Part shown: positions 35,116-43,171 of the stretch, piece after piece
How positions within the stretch are numbered: the first letter of the stretch is position 1
How the letters are laid out: each line of letters starts with the position of its first letter
Made by a program: the position numbers and the translations under genes
Notes under the pieces: model-generated
Told to the model about the DNA's origin: nothing
The model's database searches: none
What the model saw: the letters and a program-made list of their open reading frames with translations, nothing else
NCBI RefSeq assembly: GCF_000017205.1
Contig: NC_009656.1
Location: forward strand, 4,096,001 to 4,160,000
Source of the DNA: Pseudomonas paraeruginosa PA7
GTDB lineage: Bacteria; Pseudomonadota; Gammaproteobacteria; Pseudomonadales; Pseudomonadaceae
DNA length: 64,000 nt
Direction: 5' to 3'

Positions 35116-36207
35116 ATGAAGACCCGCATCGCCTCCCTCACCCTCCTCGCCCTCGCTTGCGGCAACGGCGCCGCCTTCGCCGCCGACACCCTGAAGATCT
35201 ACAACTGGTCCGAGTACATCGCCCCGGAGACCGTGGCGAACTTCGCCAGGGAAACCGGCGTCCAGGCCACCTACGACGTCTACGACAGCAACGAGACCCT
35301 CGACGGCAAGCTGATGACCGGCCAGTCCGGCTACGACGTGGTGTTCCCGTCGAACCACTTCATGGCCAAGCAGATCCAGGCCGGCGCCCTGAAGAAGCTC
35401 GACAAGAGCCAGCTGCCCAACTGGAAGAACCTCAACCCGGTGCTGCTCAAGGCCCTGGAGGTCAACGACCCGGGCAACCAGTACGGCTTCCCCTACCTCT
35501 GGGGCACCACCGGCATCGGCTACAACCCGGCGAAGATCAAGGCGGTGCTCGGCGACGACGCGCCGCTGGACTCCTGGGACATCTTCTTCAAGCCCGAGTA
35601 CATGCAGAAGCTGAGCAAGTGCGGGGTGGCGGTGCTGGACAACGGCCCCGAGCTACTGCCCATCACCCTCAACTACCTCGGCCTGCCACACCACAGCCAG
35701 AAGGCCGACGACTACAAGCAGGCCCAGGCGGCGCTGCTGAAGGTGCGCCCGTACATCCGCTACTTCCACTCCTCGAAGTACGTCAGCGACCTGGCCAACG
35801 GCGAGATCTGCATGGTGGTCGGTTTCTCCGGCGACATCCTGCAGGCCGCGACCCGCGCCAAGGAGGCCAACAACGGCGTGGAAGTGCGCTACTCGACGCC
35901 GAAGGAAGGCTCGCCGCTGTGGTTCGACATGGTCTCGATGCCAATCGACGCGCCCGACGAGAAGGCCGGCTACGCCTTCATGAACTACCTGCTGCGTCCC
36001 GAGGTGATGGCGGCGATCAGCAACCACGTGCACTACGCCAACGGCAACCTGGCCGCCGACCCGCTGGTGGACGCGCAGATCAAGGCCGACCCGGCGATCT
36101 ACCCGCCGCAGGAGAAGATGGCCAAGCTGTTCGCCCTGGAATCCATGCCGCAGAAGATCGACCGCGTGCGCACGCGTACCTGGAACACGGTGAAGACCGG
36201 CAAGTGA
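35116..36207 (+). CDS. Periplasmic polyamine-type binding protein (PotF/SpuD-like)
   Basis: The 363-residue protein has a signal peptide ending AFAAD (residue 23-24) and a PotD/PotF-type fold (LKIYNWSEYIAPETVANFAR; YDVVFPSNHFMAKQIQAGAL; YGFPYLWGTTGIGYNPAKIK). Such proteins bind putrescine or spermidine and give them to an ABC permease. No permease or ATPase genes follow, so it is an orphan that may use a remote transporter such as SpuFGH or serve as a sensor. The ATG at 35116 has AGGA at rather long spacing. It corresponds to PA2711. Confidence 0.85.
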   Translation: MKTRIASLTLLALACGNGAAFAADTLKIYNWSEYIAPETVANFARETGVQATYDVYDSNETLDGKLMTGQSGYDVVFPSNHFMAKQIQAGALKKLDKSQLPNWKNLNPVLLKALEVNDPGNQYGFPYLWGTTGIGYNPAKIKAVLGDDAPLDSWDIFFKPEYMQKLSKCGVAVLDNGPELLPITLNYLGLPHHSQKADDYKQAQAALLKVRPYIRYFHSSKYVSDLANGEICMVVGFSGDILQAATRAKEANNGVEVRYSTPKEGSPLWFDMVSMPIDAPDEKAGYAFMNYLLRPEVMAAISNHVHYANGNLAADPLVDAQIKADPAIYPPQEKMAKLFALESMPQKIDRVRTRTWNTVKTGK

Positions 36208-36625
36208 AGCCCGGCGCCGGCCCGGTTTGTCGCCGGGCTGGCGTTTTAGCGCAAGGCTCGCCCACAGGCTCGTCAAATCCCGGACGGCCCGCTATAGTCC
36301 CTCTCGTTGTCTTCATCGACCGGATAGCCTCCATGAACCAGCGCTCGCACAGCTCGCTCCCCGCCCTTCCGGTAGCCACCGGCGAGGTCGGCGCGCTCCA
36401 GCCGTGCGCCAGCCTGGGCTGCGTTTCCCCTCCTGTAGTCGCCTCGACTCCGCCTCCACCTCCCGGTTCGGCCGCCTGCCCGCCGCCGGGCGTCAGCCCC
36501 TGACGAGCGCGGTAGCGCCCCAACCCTCTTCCACAGCCCGCCGCGGCAGCACCATTCGCTGCCGACGCGTGCCGTCCGCCGCCGGCCCGAGCCCGCGGCA
36601 TGCCCGACTACAAGGTGGCAGATCC
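36208..36625 (+). other. Long leader region before the DMT transporter, with a proline-rich small frame
   Basis: This 418-base stretch has a sigma70-like promoter (TCGTCA 36270-36275, 17 bases, TATAGT 36293-36298). It predicts an untranslated leader of about 320 bases for the DMT gene. Inside is an open frame of 56 codons (36333-36503) with a run of five prolines and a second run of three, but no ribosome site, so I do not call it a gene. No known riboswitch fold is recognised by eye. Confidence 0.35.
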
Positions 36626-37489
36626 ATGCTTGCACTGAACAAATCCGCGCTGGCCGGCCTGGCCAGCACCAGCCTCTTCGTCCTGCTCTGGAGCAGCGGC
36701 GCGATCGCCTCGAAATGGGGCCTGGCGCATGCCTCGCCGTTCGCCTTCCTGGTGTTCCGCTTCGGCATCGCCCTGGCCTGCCTGCTGCCGCTCGCCCCGC
36801 TACTCAGGCTGCGCGCGCCGCGCAGCGCGCGTGAGCGCGGCAAGGCCCTGCTCACCGGCCTGGTGATGCTGGGGATCTATCCGATCTTCTATATCTTCTC
36901 GCTGAAGCTGCAGGTCACTCCCGGCATGATGGCGACCATCCTCGGCGTGCAACCGATCCTCACCGCCGTCATCCTCGAACGCCGGCAGTCGCCGGCGCGC
37001 CTGTTCGGCCTGCTGCTGGGCCTGGCCGGCCTGGTGCTGGTGGTCTACCAGGGCATCGGCCTGGCCGGGATGTCCACCGCCGGTATCCTCTGCGCGCTGC
37101 TGGCGCTGGCTGGCGTAACCGGCGGCTCGATCATGCAGAAGGGCATCCGCGAGAACCCGCTGGGCACCCTGCCCCTGCAGTACCTCGCCGGCCTCGGCCT
37201 GTGCCTGGCGTTCGTGCCCTTCCAGCCGTTCGAGTTCGAATGGAACGCCGGCTTCCTGGTCCCCGCGCTGTGGATGGGCGTGGTGGTGTCGGTGGGCGCG
37301 ACCCTGCTGCTCTACCGGTTGATCGCCCAGGGCAACCTGGTCAACGTCACCAGCCTGTTCTACCTGGTGCCGGCGGTGACCGCGATCATGGACCTGCTGG
37401 TCTTCGGCAACCGCCTCGGCTGGCTCAGCCTGCTGGGCATGGGGCTGATCGTGGTCGGCCTGACGTTCGTCTTCCGCAAGGCCGGCTGA
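36626..37489 (+). CDS. EamA/DMT-family transporter
   Basis: The 287-residue protein has ten hydrophobic segments in two EamA repeats (LLWSSGAIASKWGLAHASPF; GVQPILTAVILERRQSPARL; SLFYLVPAVTAIMDLLVFGN). DMT proteins of this kind usually export amino acids or metabolites. AAGGTGG is 8 bases before the ATG at 36626. A leader of about 320 bases precedes it and may hold regulatory structure. After its stop the sequence turns quickly into a fragment of a molybdopterin oxidoreductase, so a deletion ends close to its 3' end. Confidence 0.87.
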   Translation: MLALNKSALAGLASTSLFVLLWSSGAIASKWGLAHASPFAFLVFRFGIALACLLPLAPLLRLRAPRSARERGKALLTGLVMLGIYPIFYIFSLKLQVTPGMMATILGVQPILTAVILERRQSPARLFGLLLGLAGLVLVVYQGIGLAGMSTAGILCALLALAGVTGGSIMQKGIRENPLGTLPLQYLAGLGLCLAFVPFQPFEFEWNAGFLVPALWMGVVVSVGATLLLYRLIAQGNLVNVTSLFYLVPAVTAIMDLLVFGNRLGWLSLLGMGLIVVGLTFVFRKAG

Positions 37490-37551
37490 GCGAACGGCCA
37501 GCTGCACGTGCTGAACAACCGCAAGACCGCTGCCCACGCCGGCTTCGACGG

Positions 37552-38145
37552 GTGGCCGCCGACCGCCTGTTCCAGGCCATGCTCGGCAACCCGTCCGGGG
37601 TGGTCTTCGCCGAAACCAACCACGCCGAAAGCTGGCAGGCCGTGGCCCGTCCCGAGCAGCGGATCAACCTGCACATCCCCGAACTGTTGCCGGAACTGGC
37701 CAGGCTCGCCCACAGCGCGCCGTCCCACGACCCGGCCTCCCCCTTCATCCTCGCCGCCGGCGAGCGGCGCAGCGACACCAGCAATACCGCCGTGCGCGAC
37801 ACCGGCTGGCACCGCCGCGGGCGCTACGGCACCCTGCGCATCAGCCCGCAGGACGCCGAGGCGCTGGGCTGCGCCGACGGCGAGGTGCTGCGCGTGGTGA
37901 CCCGTCGCGGCGGCGTCGAGGCGGAAGTGGAGATCAGCGACATGATGCAGCCGGGCAATGTCTCCCTGCCCAACGGCCAGGGCCTGGAATACCGCAACGC
38001 CAACGGCGAGGTAGTGCGCCGGGGCGTGGCGCCCAACGAGGTGACCGACTGCAGCCAGCGCGACTTCCTCGCCGGCACGCCCTGGCACAAGTACGTGCCG
38101 GCGCGCCTGGAGCGGTTGGCGCCGGCCGCGCCGGCCGACGCCTGA
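37552..38145 (+). pseudogene. Molybdopterin oxidoreductase, C-terminal remnant
   Basis: The frame reads VAADRLFQAMLGNPSGVVFA, then HDPASPFILAAGERRSDTSN and PGNVSLPNGQGLEYRNANGE, which is the C-terminal molydop_binding domain of DMSO-reductase-type molybdenum enzymes, about 197 residues. The N-terminal Fe-S and most of the molybdopterin-binding parts, some 450 or more residues, are missing. A GTG at 37552 marks where the homologous frame begins, 63 bases after the DMT stop. In PAO1, as I recall, a full oxidoreductase (PA2714) stands before the ferredoxin. The fragment ends just before the ferredoxin start, so that end of the old operon is intact. Confidence 0.75.
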
Positions 38146-38161
38146 GCCGGGAGAGACGATC

Positions 38162-38500
38162 ATGACCTTCGTCGTGCTGGAAGAATGCATCCGCTGCAAG
38201 CACACCGACTGCGTGGAAGTCTGTCCTGTGGACTGCTTCTACGAAGGCCCGAACTTCCTCGTCATCCACCCCGAGGAGTGCATCGACTGCGCGCTCTGCG
38301 AGCCGGAATGCCCGGTCGCCGCGATCCGCGCCGAGGACGAGGTGCCGCTCGGGCAACGGCAGTTCATCGGCCTCAACGGCGAACTCGCCGCGCATCCCAA
38401 CTGGACGCGGATCACCCGCAAGAAGCCGGCGCCCGACGACCACGACGCCTGGTTCGGCATGCCGGGCAAGCTGGCCGAACTCGACCGCAACGGCGCCTGA
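38162..38500 (+). CDS. Seven-iron ferredoxin (FdxA type)
   Basis: The 112-residue protein has the two cluster motifs of 7Fe ferredoxins: C-x2-C-x4-C-x3-CP with an extra Cys ([20 protein letters not shown]) and C-x2-C-x2-C-x3-CP ([14 protein letters not shown]), giving a [3Fe-4S] and a [4Fe-4S] cluster. It ends with the C-terminal extension of FdxA proteins. GGGAGAG precedes the ATG. It lies 16 bases after the truncated molybdopterin oxidoreductase, its likely original partner, and remains intact although that enzyme is gone. Confidence 0.88.
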   Translation: MTFVVLEECIRCKHTDCVEVCPVDCFYEGPNFLVIHPEECIDCALCEPECPVAAIRAEDEVPLGQRQFIGLNGELAAHPNWTRITRKKPAPDDHDAWFGMPGKLAELDRNGA

Positions 38501-38514
38501 GGCGCGGACAGCGC

Positions 38515-39750
38515 TCAGGCTTCGGCGCGCGAACGCATGAGCCGCCGGTAGCGACGGGTCTGCAGGAACGCGCCGGTCTGCTGCGCGAACAGCGCGCACA
38601 AAGGCGACACCCGTGGGTTGGTCGCCCTGCCCCGGCTCAGCTTGCGCAACTGAAACTTCACCGCCGCCATGTTCGCCAGCGAGGCCAGGGGTTTGTTCTT
38701 CCAGGTTATCGGCCGCAGCTGCGGCGCCGGGTCCCTGCCGGCGCGCCAGTCGCGCGGCAGGCCCGGCTCGAGGGCCAGCGCCGTGCCGATGCCGACCATG
38801 TCCACCCCGCTGGCCAGCACCTGCTCGGCCACCGGCCGTCGGCGAATGCCTCCCGTGACCATCACCGGCATCCGCGCCACCGTGCGGATGTCGCGGGCGA
38901 ACTCGACGAAGTAGGCCTCGCGGGCCAGGGTCCGTCCATCGCGCGCCTCGCCATGCATGGCCGGTGCCTCGTAGCTGCCGCCCGACAGCTCGACCAGGTC
39001 GACGCCCAGGCCATCGAGCATCCGTACCACCTCGCGGGCATCGTCGGCGCTGAAGCCGCCACGCTGGAAGTCGGCGGAATTCAGCTTCACCGCCACCGCG
39101 AAAGCGGGGGAAACCTCGGCGCGCACCGCCCGGACGATCTCCAGCAGCAGGCGTGCGCGGTTCTCCAGGGAACCGCCCCAGGCATCCTCGCGACGGTTGC
39201 TCAGCGGCGAGAGGAACTGGCTGAGCAGGTAGCCGTGGGCGGCGTGGATCTGCACCCCGCTGAAGCCGGCCCGTTCGGCCAGCGCGGCGCTGCGGACGAA
39301 TCGCCGGATGACCTCGGCGATCATCGCCTCGTCCATCGCCCGCGGCGTGGCGAAGTGCTTCGACAGCCCGCCCAGCTCCAGCGGCACCGCCGAGGGTGCC
39401 CAGGCCTGCTGGCCGAGGTTGGCCTGCATCTGCCGGCCCGGATGGTTGATCTGCAACCAGAACTGCGCGCCGGCGGAACGGCCGATACGCGCCCAGCGGC
39501 GGAATTTCTCCAGTTGCGCATCGTCTTCCAGGACCACCCCGCCAGGGCCGGTCATGGCGCGGCTGTCGATCATCACGTTGCCGCTGATCAGCAACCCGGC
39601 GCCGCCATCGGCCCAGGCCTGGTAGAGACGCATCAGCGCCTCGGAGGGCGCCTGCCCGGCGTCCGCCATGTTCTCTTCCATGGCGGCCTTGGCAATGCGG
39701 TTGGGGAGGGTCGAACCGTTGGGGAGCGAGAGGGGGTCGAACAGGTTCAT
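38515..39750 (-). CDS. Old-yellow-enzyme-type FMN oxidoreductase
   Basis: The 411-residue protein has an OYE-like (NADH:flavin oxidoreductase) TIM barrel: LFDPLSLPNGSTLPNRIAKA, FWLQINHPGRQ, AGFSGVQIHAAHGYLLSQFL with the His-Ala-Ala-His-Gly active-site stretch, NRREDAWGGSLENRARLLLE, and the phosphate site ASGVDMVGIGTALALEPGLP. Such enzymes reduce activated alkenes such as quinones or enals. GAGGTAG precedes the ATG. Its promoter (39779-39809) has a MerR-type operator shared with the cpo and DJ-1 genes nearby, so it is probably induced with them by electrophile or oxidant stress. It corresponds to PA2716. Confidence 0.87.
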   Translation of the reverse strand: MNLFDPLSLPNGSTLPNRIAKAAMEENMADAGQAPSEALMRLYQAWADGGAGLLISGNVMIDSRAMTGPGGVVLEDDAQLEKFRRWARIGRSAGAQFWLQINHPGRQMQANLGQQAWAPSAVPLELGGLSKHFATPRAMDEAMIAEVIRRFVRSAALAERAGFSGVQIHAAHGYLLSQFLSPLSNRREDAWGGSLENRARLLLEIVRAVRAEVSPAFAVAVKLNSADFQRGGFSADDAREVVRMLDGLGVDLVELSGGSYEAPAMHGEARDGRTLAREAYFVEFARDIRTVARMPVMVTGGIRRRPVAEQVLASGVDMVGIGTALALEPGLPRDWRAGRDPAPQLRPITWKNKPLASLANMAAVKFQLRKLSRGRATNPRVSPLCALFAQQTGAFLQTRRYRRLMRSRAEA

Positions 39751-39778
39751 GGGGCTACCTCGTAAGGACAGTGGCCCG

Positions 39779-39809
39779 ACGATAAGATTGAAGTGAACTT
39801 CAAGGTCAA
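39779..39809 (-). promoter_or_regulatory. MerR-type promoter of the FMN oxidoreductase gene
   Basis: On the minus strand TTGACC (39804-39809) and TATCGT (39779-39784) are separated by 19 bases, the long spacing that MerR-family activators correct by twisting DNA. The spacer holds the perfect inverted repeat TTGAAGT-TC-ACTTCAA (39788-39803). Start of transcription would be near 39772, 22 bases before the ATG. Confidence 0.72.
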
Positions 39810-39874
39810 TGCTTTTTTCCCATCCACCGGTTCGGTAGTGGCCGCCGGGCATGCCTGCCCGGCGGCCGTCACGC

Positions 39875-40705
39875 TCAACCGCGGATGAACGCCAGCAGGT
39901 CGGCGTTGATCACCTCGGCCTGGGTGGTCGGCATCCCGTGCGGGTAGCCCGGATAGGTCTTCAGCGTGCCGTTGCGCAGCAGCTTCGCCGAGCGTACGCC
40001 GGAGTTCTCGTAGGGCACGATCTGGTCGTCGTCGCCGTGCATCACCAGCACCGGGATGTCGATGCGCTTGAGGTCTTCGCTGAAATCGGTCTGGGAAAAG
40101 GCCACGATCCCGTCGTAGTGGGCCTTGGCGCCGCCCATCATGCCCTGCCGCCACCAGTTGCGGATGATCCCTTCCGAGGGCTTCGCCCCAGGTCGGTTGT
40201 AGCCGTAGAACGGGCCGGCGGGAATGTCCTGGTAGAACTGCGCGCGGTTCGCCGCCAGCTGCGCCTGCAGGTCGTCGAAGACGCTCTTCGGCAGGCCGCC
40301 GGGGTTGCCCTCGGTCTTCACCATCAGCGGCGGCACGGCGCTGATGATCGCCGCCTTCGGCACCGGGTCGTCGGGATAGCGGGCGATGTAGTGGACCACC
40401 TCGCCGCCGCCGGTGGAATGGCCGACGTGGATCGCGCCGCGCACCCCGAGGTGCTCGACCACCGCCGCCACGTCGTCGGCGTAGTGATCCATGTCGTGAC
40501 CATCCCAGACCTGGCTGGAGCGTCCGTGGCCACGGCGGTCGTGGGCGACCACGCGGAAACCTTCGGCGAGGAAGAACAGCATCTGCGCATCCCAGTCGTC
40601 GGCGCTCAGCGGCCAGCCATGATGGAAACAGATCACCTGGGCGTCGCGCGGCCCCCAGTCCTTGTAGAAGATCTCGACGCCATCCTTCGTTGTCACATAA
40701 CCCAT
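39875..40705 (-). CDS. cpo: Cofactor-free haloperoxidase-type alpha/beta hydrolase (chloroperoxidase)
   Basis: The 276-residue enzyme has an alpha/beta fold with oxyanion motif FHHGWPLSADDWD, nucleophile elbow GHSTGGGEV with Ser97, the acid loop VMHGDDDQIVPYEN and the late His in YPGYPHGM. Family members act as esterases and perhydrolases and can form peracids that halogenate substrates. GGGAGAAG precedes the ATG. The promoter at 40875-40905 is MerR-type and is shared with the divergent merR gene. It corresponds to PA2717 (cpo) by memory and should belong to the same regulon as the FMN oxidoreductase and the DJ-1 protein. Confidence 0.87.
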   Translation of the reverse strand: MGYVTTKDGVEIFYKDWGPRDAQVICFHHGWPLSADDWDAQMLFFLAEGFRVVAHDRRGHGRSSQVWDGHDMDHYADDVAAVVEHLGVRGAIHVGHSTGGGEVVHYIARYPDDPVPKAAIISAVPPLMVKTEGNPGGLPKSVFDDLQAQLAANRAQFYQDIPAGPFYGYNRPGAKPSEGIIRNWWRQGMMGGAKAHYDGIVAFSQTDFSEDLKRIDIPVLVMHGDDDQIVPYENSGVRSAKLLRNGTLKTYPGYPHGMPTTQAEVINADLLAFIRG

Positions 40706-40874
40706 GTCGCTTCTCCCGCTCTGGTGTGGATGCAGGCACCCGCGCGACAACGTCGGCGGGCACCCCGTGTAGAGTAGAAAGCCGCCGCCGGCGCGCCGCC
40801 TCGACGAGGAAAACGCGACCGACGGTAGCGCGCCGGCGACCAGCCTGTCGTGTTCGTCGCCCGGCGGTGAAACG

Positions 40875-40905
40875 ACCCTAGGCTTGAAGTAGGCTTGAAG
40901 GTCAA
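40875..40905 (-). promoter_or_regulatory. MerR-type promoter of cpo, in the cpo-merR gap
   Basis: On the minus strand TTGACC (40900-40905), 19 bases and TAGGGT (40875-40880). The spacer TTCAAGCCTACTTCAAGCC keeps the ACTTCAA half seen in the other two sites, while the other half is changed (TTCAAGC instead of TTGAAGT), giving a direct-repeat look. The site lies 18 bases before the merR ATG, so it may also control merR itself. The leader to cpo would be about 163 bases. Confidence 0.6.
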
Positions 40906-40923
40906 CGCATTTCGAGGTGCGAC

Positions 40924-41355
40924 ATGAAAATCGGCGAACTGGCGAAACTCACCGGCCTGGCGACTTCGCGCATCCGCTTCTACGAGGCCAGCGGGCTGAT
41001 CCGCTCGCAGCGCAGGGCCAACGGCTACCGCGACTACACGGCGGACACCGTGTGGATCCTGAAGCTGGTCACCGGCGCCCAGGCCGCCGGCTTCTCCCTG
41101 GAGGAGATCGCTCGCCTGCTGCCGAGCGGCGACGGCGCCTGGCAGCACGGCGAGCTGCTCGAAGGCTTGCGCCGCAAGGTGGCCGAGATCGAGGCCCTGC
41201 AACGACGCCTGGAACAGAACAAGGCGCAATTGCTGCTGGCCATCGAGAGCATCGAGAACAAGCCGGAAGGCCTGCAGTGTACGGAGAACACCCAGCGCGT
41301 GCTGGAGCGTCTGCGCGAGGAAAGCCGCTTACAGAACGCCGGGCCTGCACGGTAA
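40924..41355 (+). CDS. MerR-family transcriptional regulator
   Basis: The 143-residue protein has the MerR winged helix (MKIGELAKLTGLATSRIRFY EASGLI), RRANGYRDYT as wing, and a long dimer helix (about 78-112). The only cysteine is C119 near the C-terminus, in GLQCTEN, so a one-cysteine redox or electrophile switch is possible, but a metal site of the MerR or ZntR type is absent. GAGGTG precedes the ATG. The gene sits between cpo and the DJ-1 gene, and three 19-base-spacer promoters with matching operators surround it, which marks it as their activator. It corresponds to PA2718. Confidence 0.88.
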   Translation: MKIGELAKLTGLATSRIRFYEASGLIRSQRRANGYRDYTADTVWILKLVTGAQAAGFSLEEIARLLPSGDGAWQHGELLEGLRRKVAEIEALQRRLEQNKAQLLLAIESIENKPEGLQCTENTQRVLERLREESRLQNAGPAR

Positions 41356-41397
41356 ACCCGGCGCCCTCTCCCGCGCCGGCGGAGCAGCGGCTTTCAC

Positions 41398-41428
41398 TTG
41401 ACCTTGAAGCTGACTTCAACCCTAGAGT
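41398..41428 (+). promoter_or_regulatory. MerR-type promoter of the DJ-1/PfpI gene
   Basis: TTGACC (41398-41403), 19 bases, TAGAGT (41423-41428). The spacer contains TTGAAG-CTGA-CTTCAA, a perfect inverted repeat like that at 39788-39803. The predicted transcript starts near 41435, about 65 bases before the ATG. It is read away from merR, so the gene is activated separately from cpo but by the same protein. Confidence 0.72.
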
Positions 41429-41499
41429 GACGCCAACCCGCCCGGACGGCATGCCGAAACCGGCGCCGGCGGGATCACTCACCGAGGAAGGTCAACGCA

Positions 41500-42186
41500 A
41501 TGACCAAGCGCATCCTGCACGTCGTCACCAACGTCGCCCACTATGCCGATCCGACCCAGCCCACCGGGCTGTGGCTGTCGGAGTTGACCCATGCCTACGA
41601 GATCTTCGCCGCCCGGGGCTACCAGCAACGCCTGGTCAGCCCCCGCGGCGGCGAGTCGCCACTGGAGCCACGCGCCCTCGGCTGGCCCCACGCCGATGCC
41701 AGCGCCAAGGCCTGGCTGGCCGACGAGGCGCTACTGGCGCTACTGGCCGACACCGCCGCTCCCGAACAGGTCGACGCGGAGGCCTTCGACGCCATCTATT
41801 TCACCGGTGGCCACGGCGTGATGTGGGACTTCCCCGACGCCGCCGGGCTGCAGCGCCTGACCCGCGAGATCTACCAGCGCGGCGGCATCGTCTCGTCGGT
41901 CTGCCATGGCTATTGCGGCCTGCTCAACACACGCCTGGACGATGGCCGCCTGCTGGTCGCCGGGCGCCGCCTCACCGGCTATTCCTGGATCGAGGAGGTG
42001 CTCGCCGGGGTCGCCCGCAAGGTGCCGTACAACGTCGAGGAAGAAATGAAACGGCGCGGCGCGCTATACGAAAGGAGCCTGCTGCCGTTCACCAGCAAGG
42101 TGGTGGTCGACGGCCGACTGGTCACCGGGCAGAACCCGCAGTCGGCCAGGGCCACGGCCGAGCGGGTGGCCGCCCTGCTCGGCTGA
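41500..42186 (+). CDS. DJ-1/PfpI family protein (Hsp31-like)
   Basis: The 228-residue protein has the type 1 glutamine-amidotransferase-like fold with the nucleophile elbow VSSVCHGYCG, Cys135 followed by His136, the partner acid in AYEIFAA and the FTGGHGVMWD strand loop. Length and sequence fit Hsp31/YajL-type proteins, which deal with methylglyoxal or protect proteins from carbonyl damage. GAGGAAGG is 8 bases before the ATG. It has a MerR-type promoter and probably belongs to an electrophile or oxidative stress regulon with cpo and the FMN oxidoreductase. It corresponds to PA2719. Confidence 0.88.
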   Translation: MTKRILHVVTNVAHYADPTQPTGLWLSELTHAYEIFAARGYQQRLVSPRGGESPLEPRALGWPHADASAKAWLADEALLALLADTAAPEQVDAEAFDAIYFTGGHGVMWDFPDAAGLQRLTREIYQRGGIVSSVCHGYCGLLNTRLDDGRLLVAGRRLTGYSWIEEVLAGVARKVPYNVEEEMKRRGALYERSLLPFTSKVVVDGRLVTGQNPQSARATAERVAALLG

Positions 42187-42198
42187 GCGCGCGGCGCT

Positions 42199-43038
42199 TC
42201 AGTCCTGCGCACGCCTCACCTGGAAGTCGTGGCGCCGCTTGCCGATTAAGAACGACATCTGCATCGTCCCGTCGGCCAGGGGCCGCAGGATCGTCGCAGT
42301 GCTGGTCTTGTGGTAGGGGTGGCTGAACAGCGCCGGCTTTTCCGTGTAGGCGTAGCTGCGGAAATGCAGCTCGTCGCCGACCCAGCGCACGTCGTTGTAG
42401 AGGTGCCGCCAGTTATCGCTGTCGGCCATGTACAGGCGGGCGCCGCCGTCCGCGTCGCGGAGCACTTCGAGCTGTACGCCGTCGTCGTTCGCCCAGCGGC
42501 CGATATAGCGCTCCAGGCCGACATGCGGGGGAATCGCCGGCGCGGGGAGGAAGTCGCCGCTGCGGTACGGCGTCAGCCTGCCGCGCTCGGCGTCCGTGTT
42601 GTACATCCCGCACAGCGAGGCGACCCTGTCCACCTTCAGGTAATCGAAGGTCAGCTCGGCGCTGGCGATGCGCATGCCCAGGCGCATCGCCTGGGGCTTG
42701 AAGTCCAGAACCCGCAGGTCGAACTCGTCGAAGGGCGACCTGACATGGATGGAGCCGCCATCGTCGGCCACCCGGTAGTCGGACGTTTCGATCTCCCGAC
42801 GTTCGTCGAGCTTCGAGCAGTTGAAGGGGTGCAGCAGCACCTTGCCGTCCGCCCGGTACTCGGCGACGTTGGCGATGCCGTTGCGCAGCGGCAGCATGGC
42901 CCAGATGCCGACGATGCGGCTCTGGTCCTCGGCGAGGGGCGACGACGGGGCGGGTTCCCCCGCCTCCTTGTGGGCGCAGCCGCCCAGGACCAGGGCGGCC
43001 AGGGCGAAAGGAAGGAATCTGTTCGGCATGCGGGTCAT
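42199..43038 (-). CDS. Lipoprotein with lipocalin-like repeats, function unknown
   Basis: The 279-residue protein has a signal peptide and lipobox (ALAALVLGGC, Cys21), so it is a lipoprotein. Two similar beta-rich halves follow: RIVGIWAMLPLRNGIANVAE and ERYIGRWANDDGVQLEVLRD, each like the start of a lipocalin-like domain. The start could be the ATG at 43038 or 43029; the second has GGA at a good distance. No neighbour explains it, and it is convergent with the DJ-1 gene. I do not recognise a function. Confidence 0.7.
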   Translation of the reverse strand: MTRMPNRFLPFALAALVLGGCAHKEAGEPAPSSPLAEDQSRIVGIWAMLPLRNGIANVAEYRADGKVLLHPFNCSKLDERREIETSDYRVADDGGSIHVRSPFDEFDLRVLDFKPQAMRLGMRIASAELTFDYLKVDRVASLCGMYNTDAERGRLTPYRSGDFLPAPAIPPHVGLERYIGRWANDDGVQLEVLRDADGGARLYMADSDNWRHLYNDVRWVGDELHFRSYAYTEKPALFSHPYHKTSTATILRPLADGTMQMSFLIGKRRHDFQVRRAQD

Positions 43039-43171
43039 CCATGATTCGTTGGCGAAAACCCCCAGCGCCGCGCTGGAGCATGGCGTTCGCGGACGGCTGC
43101 GGAGCGTAGCGCAGAGCGCCGCTCCGCTGCCAGCGACCGGTTCCGCCTTGCGGGCTGCGCGACGCGGCGGC

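Noticed and set aside
36333-36503. 56-codon frame as a real gene
   Set aside because: No ribosome-binding site and proline-rich composition typical of random GC-rich frames; kept only as part of the leader description.
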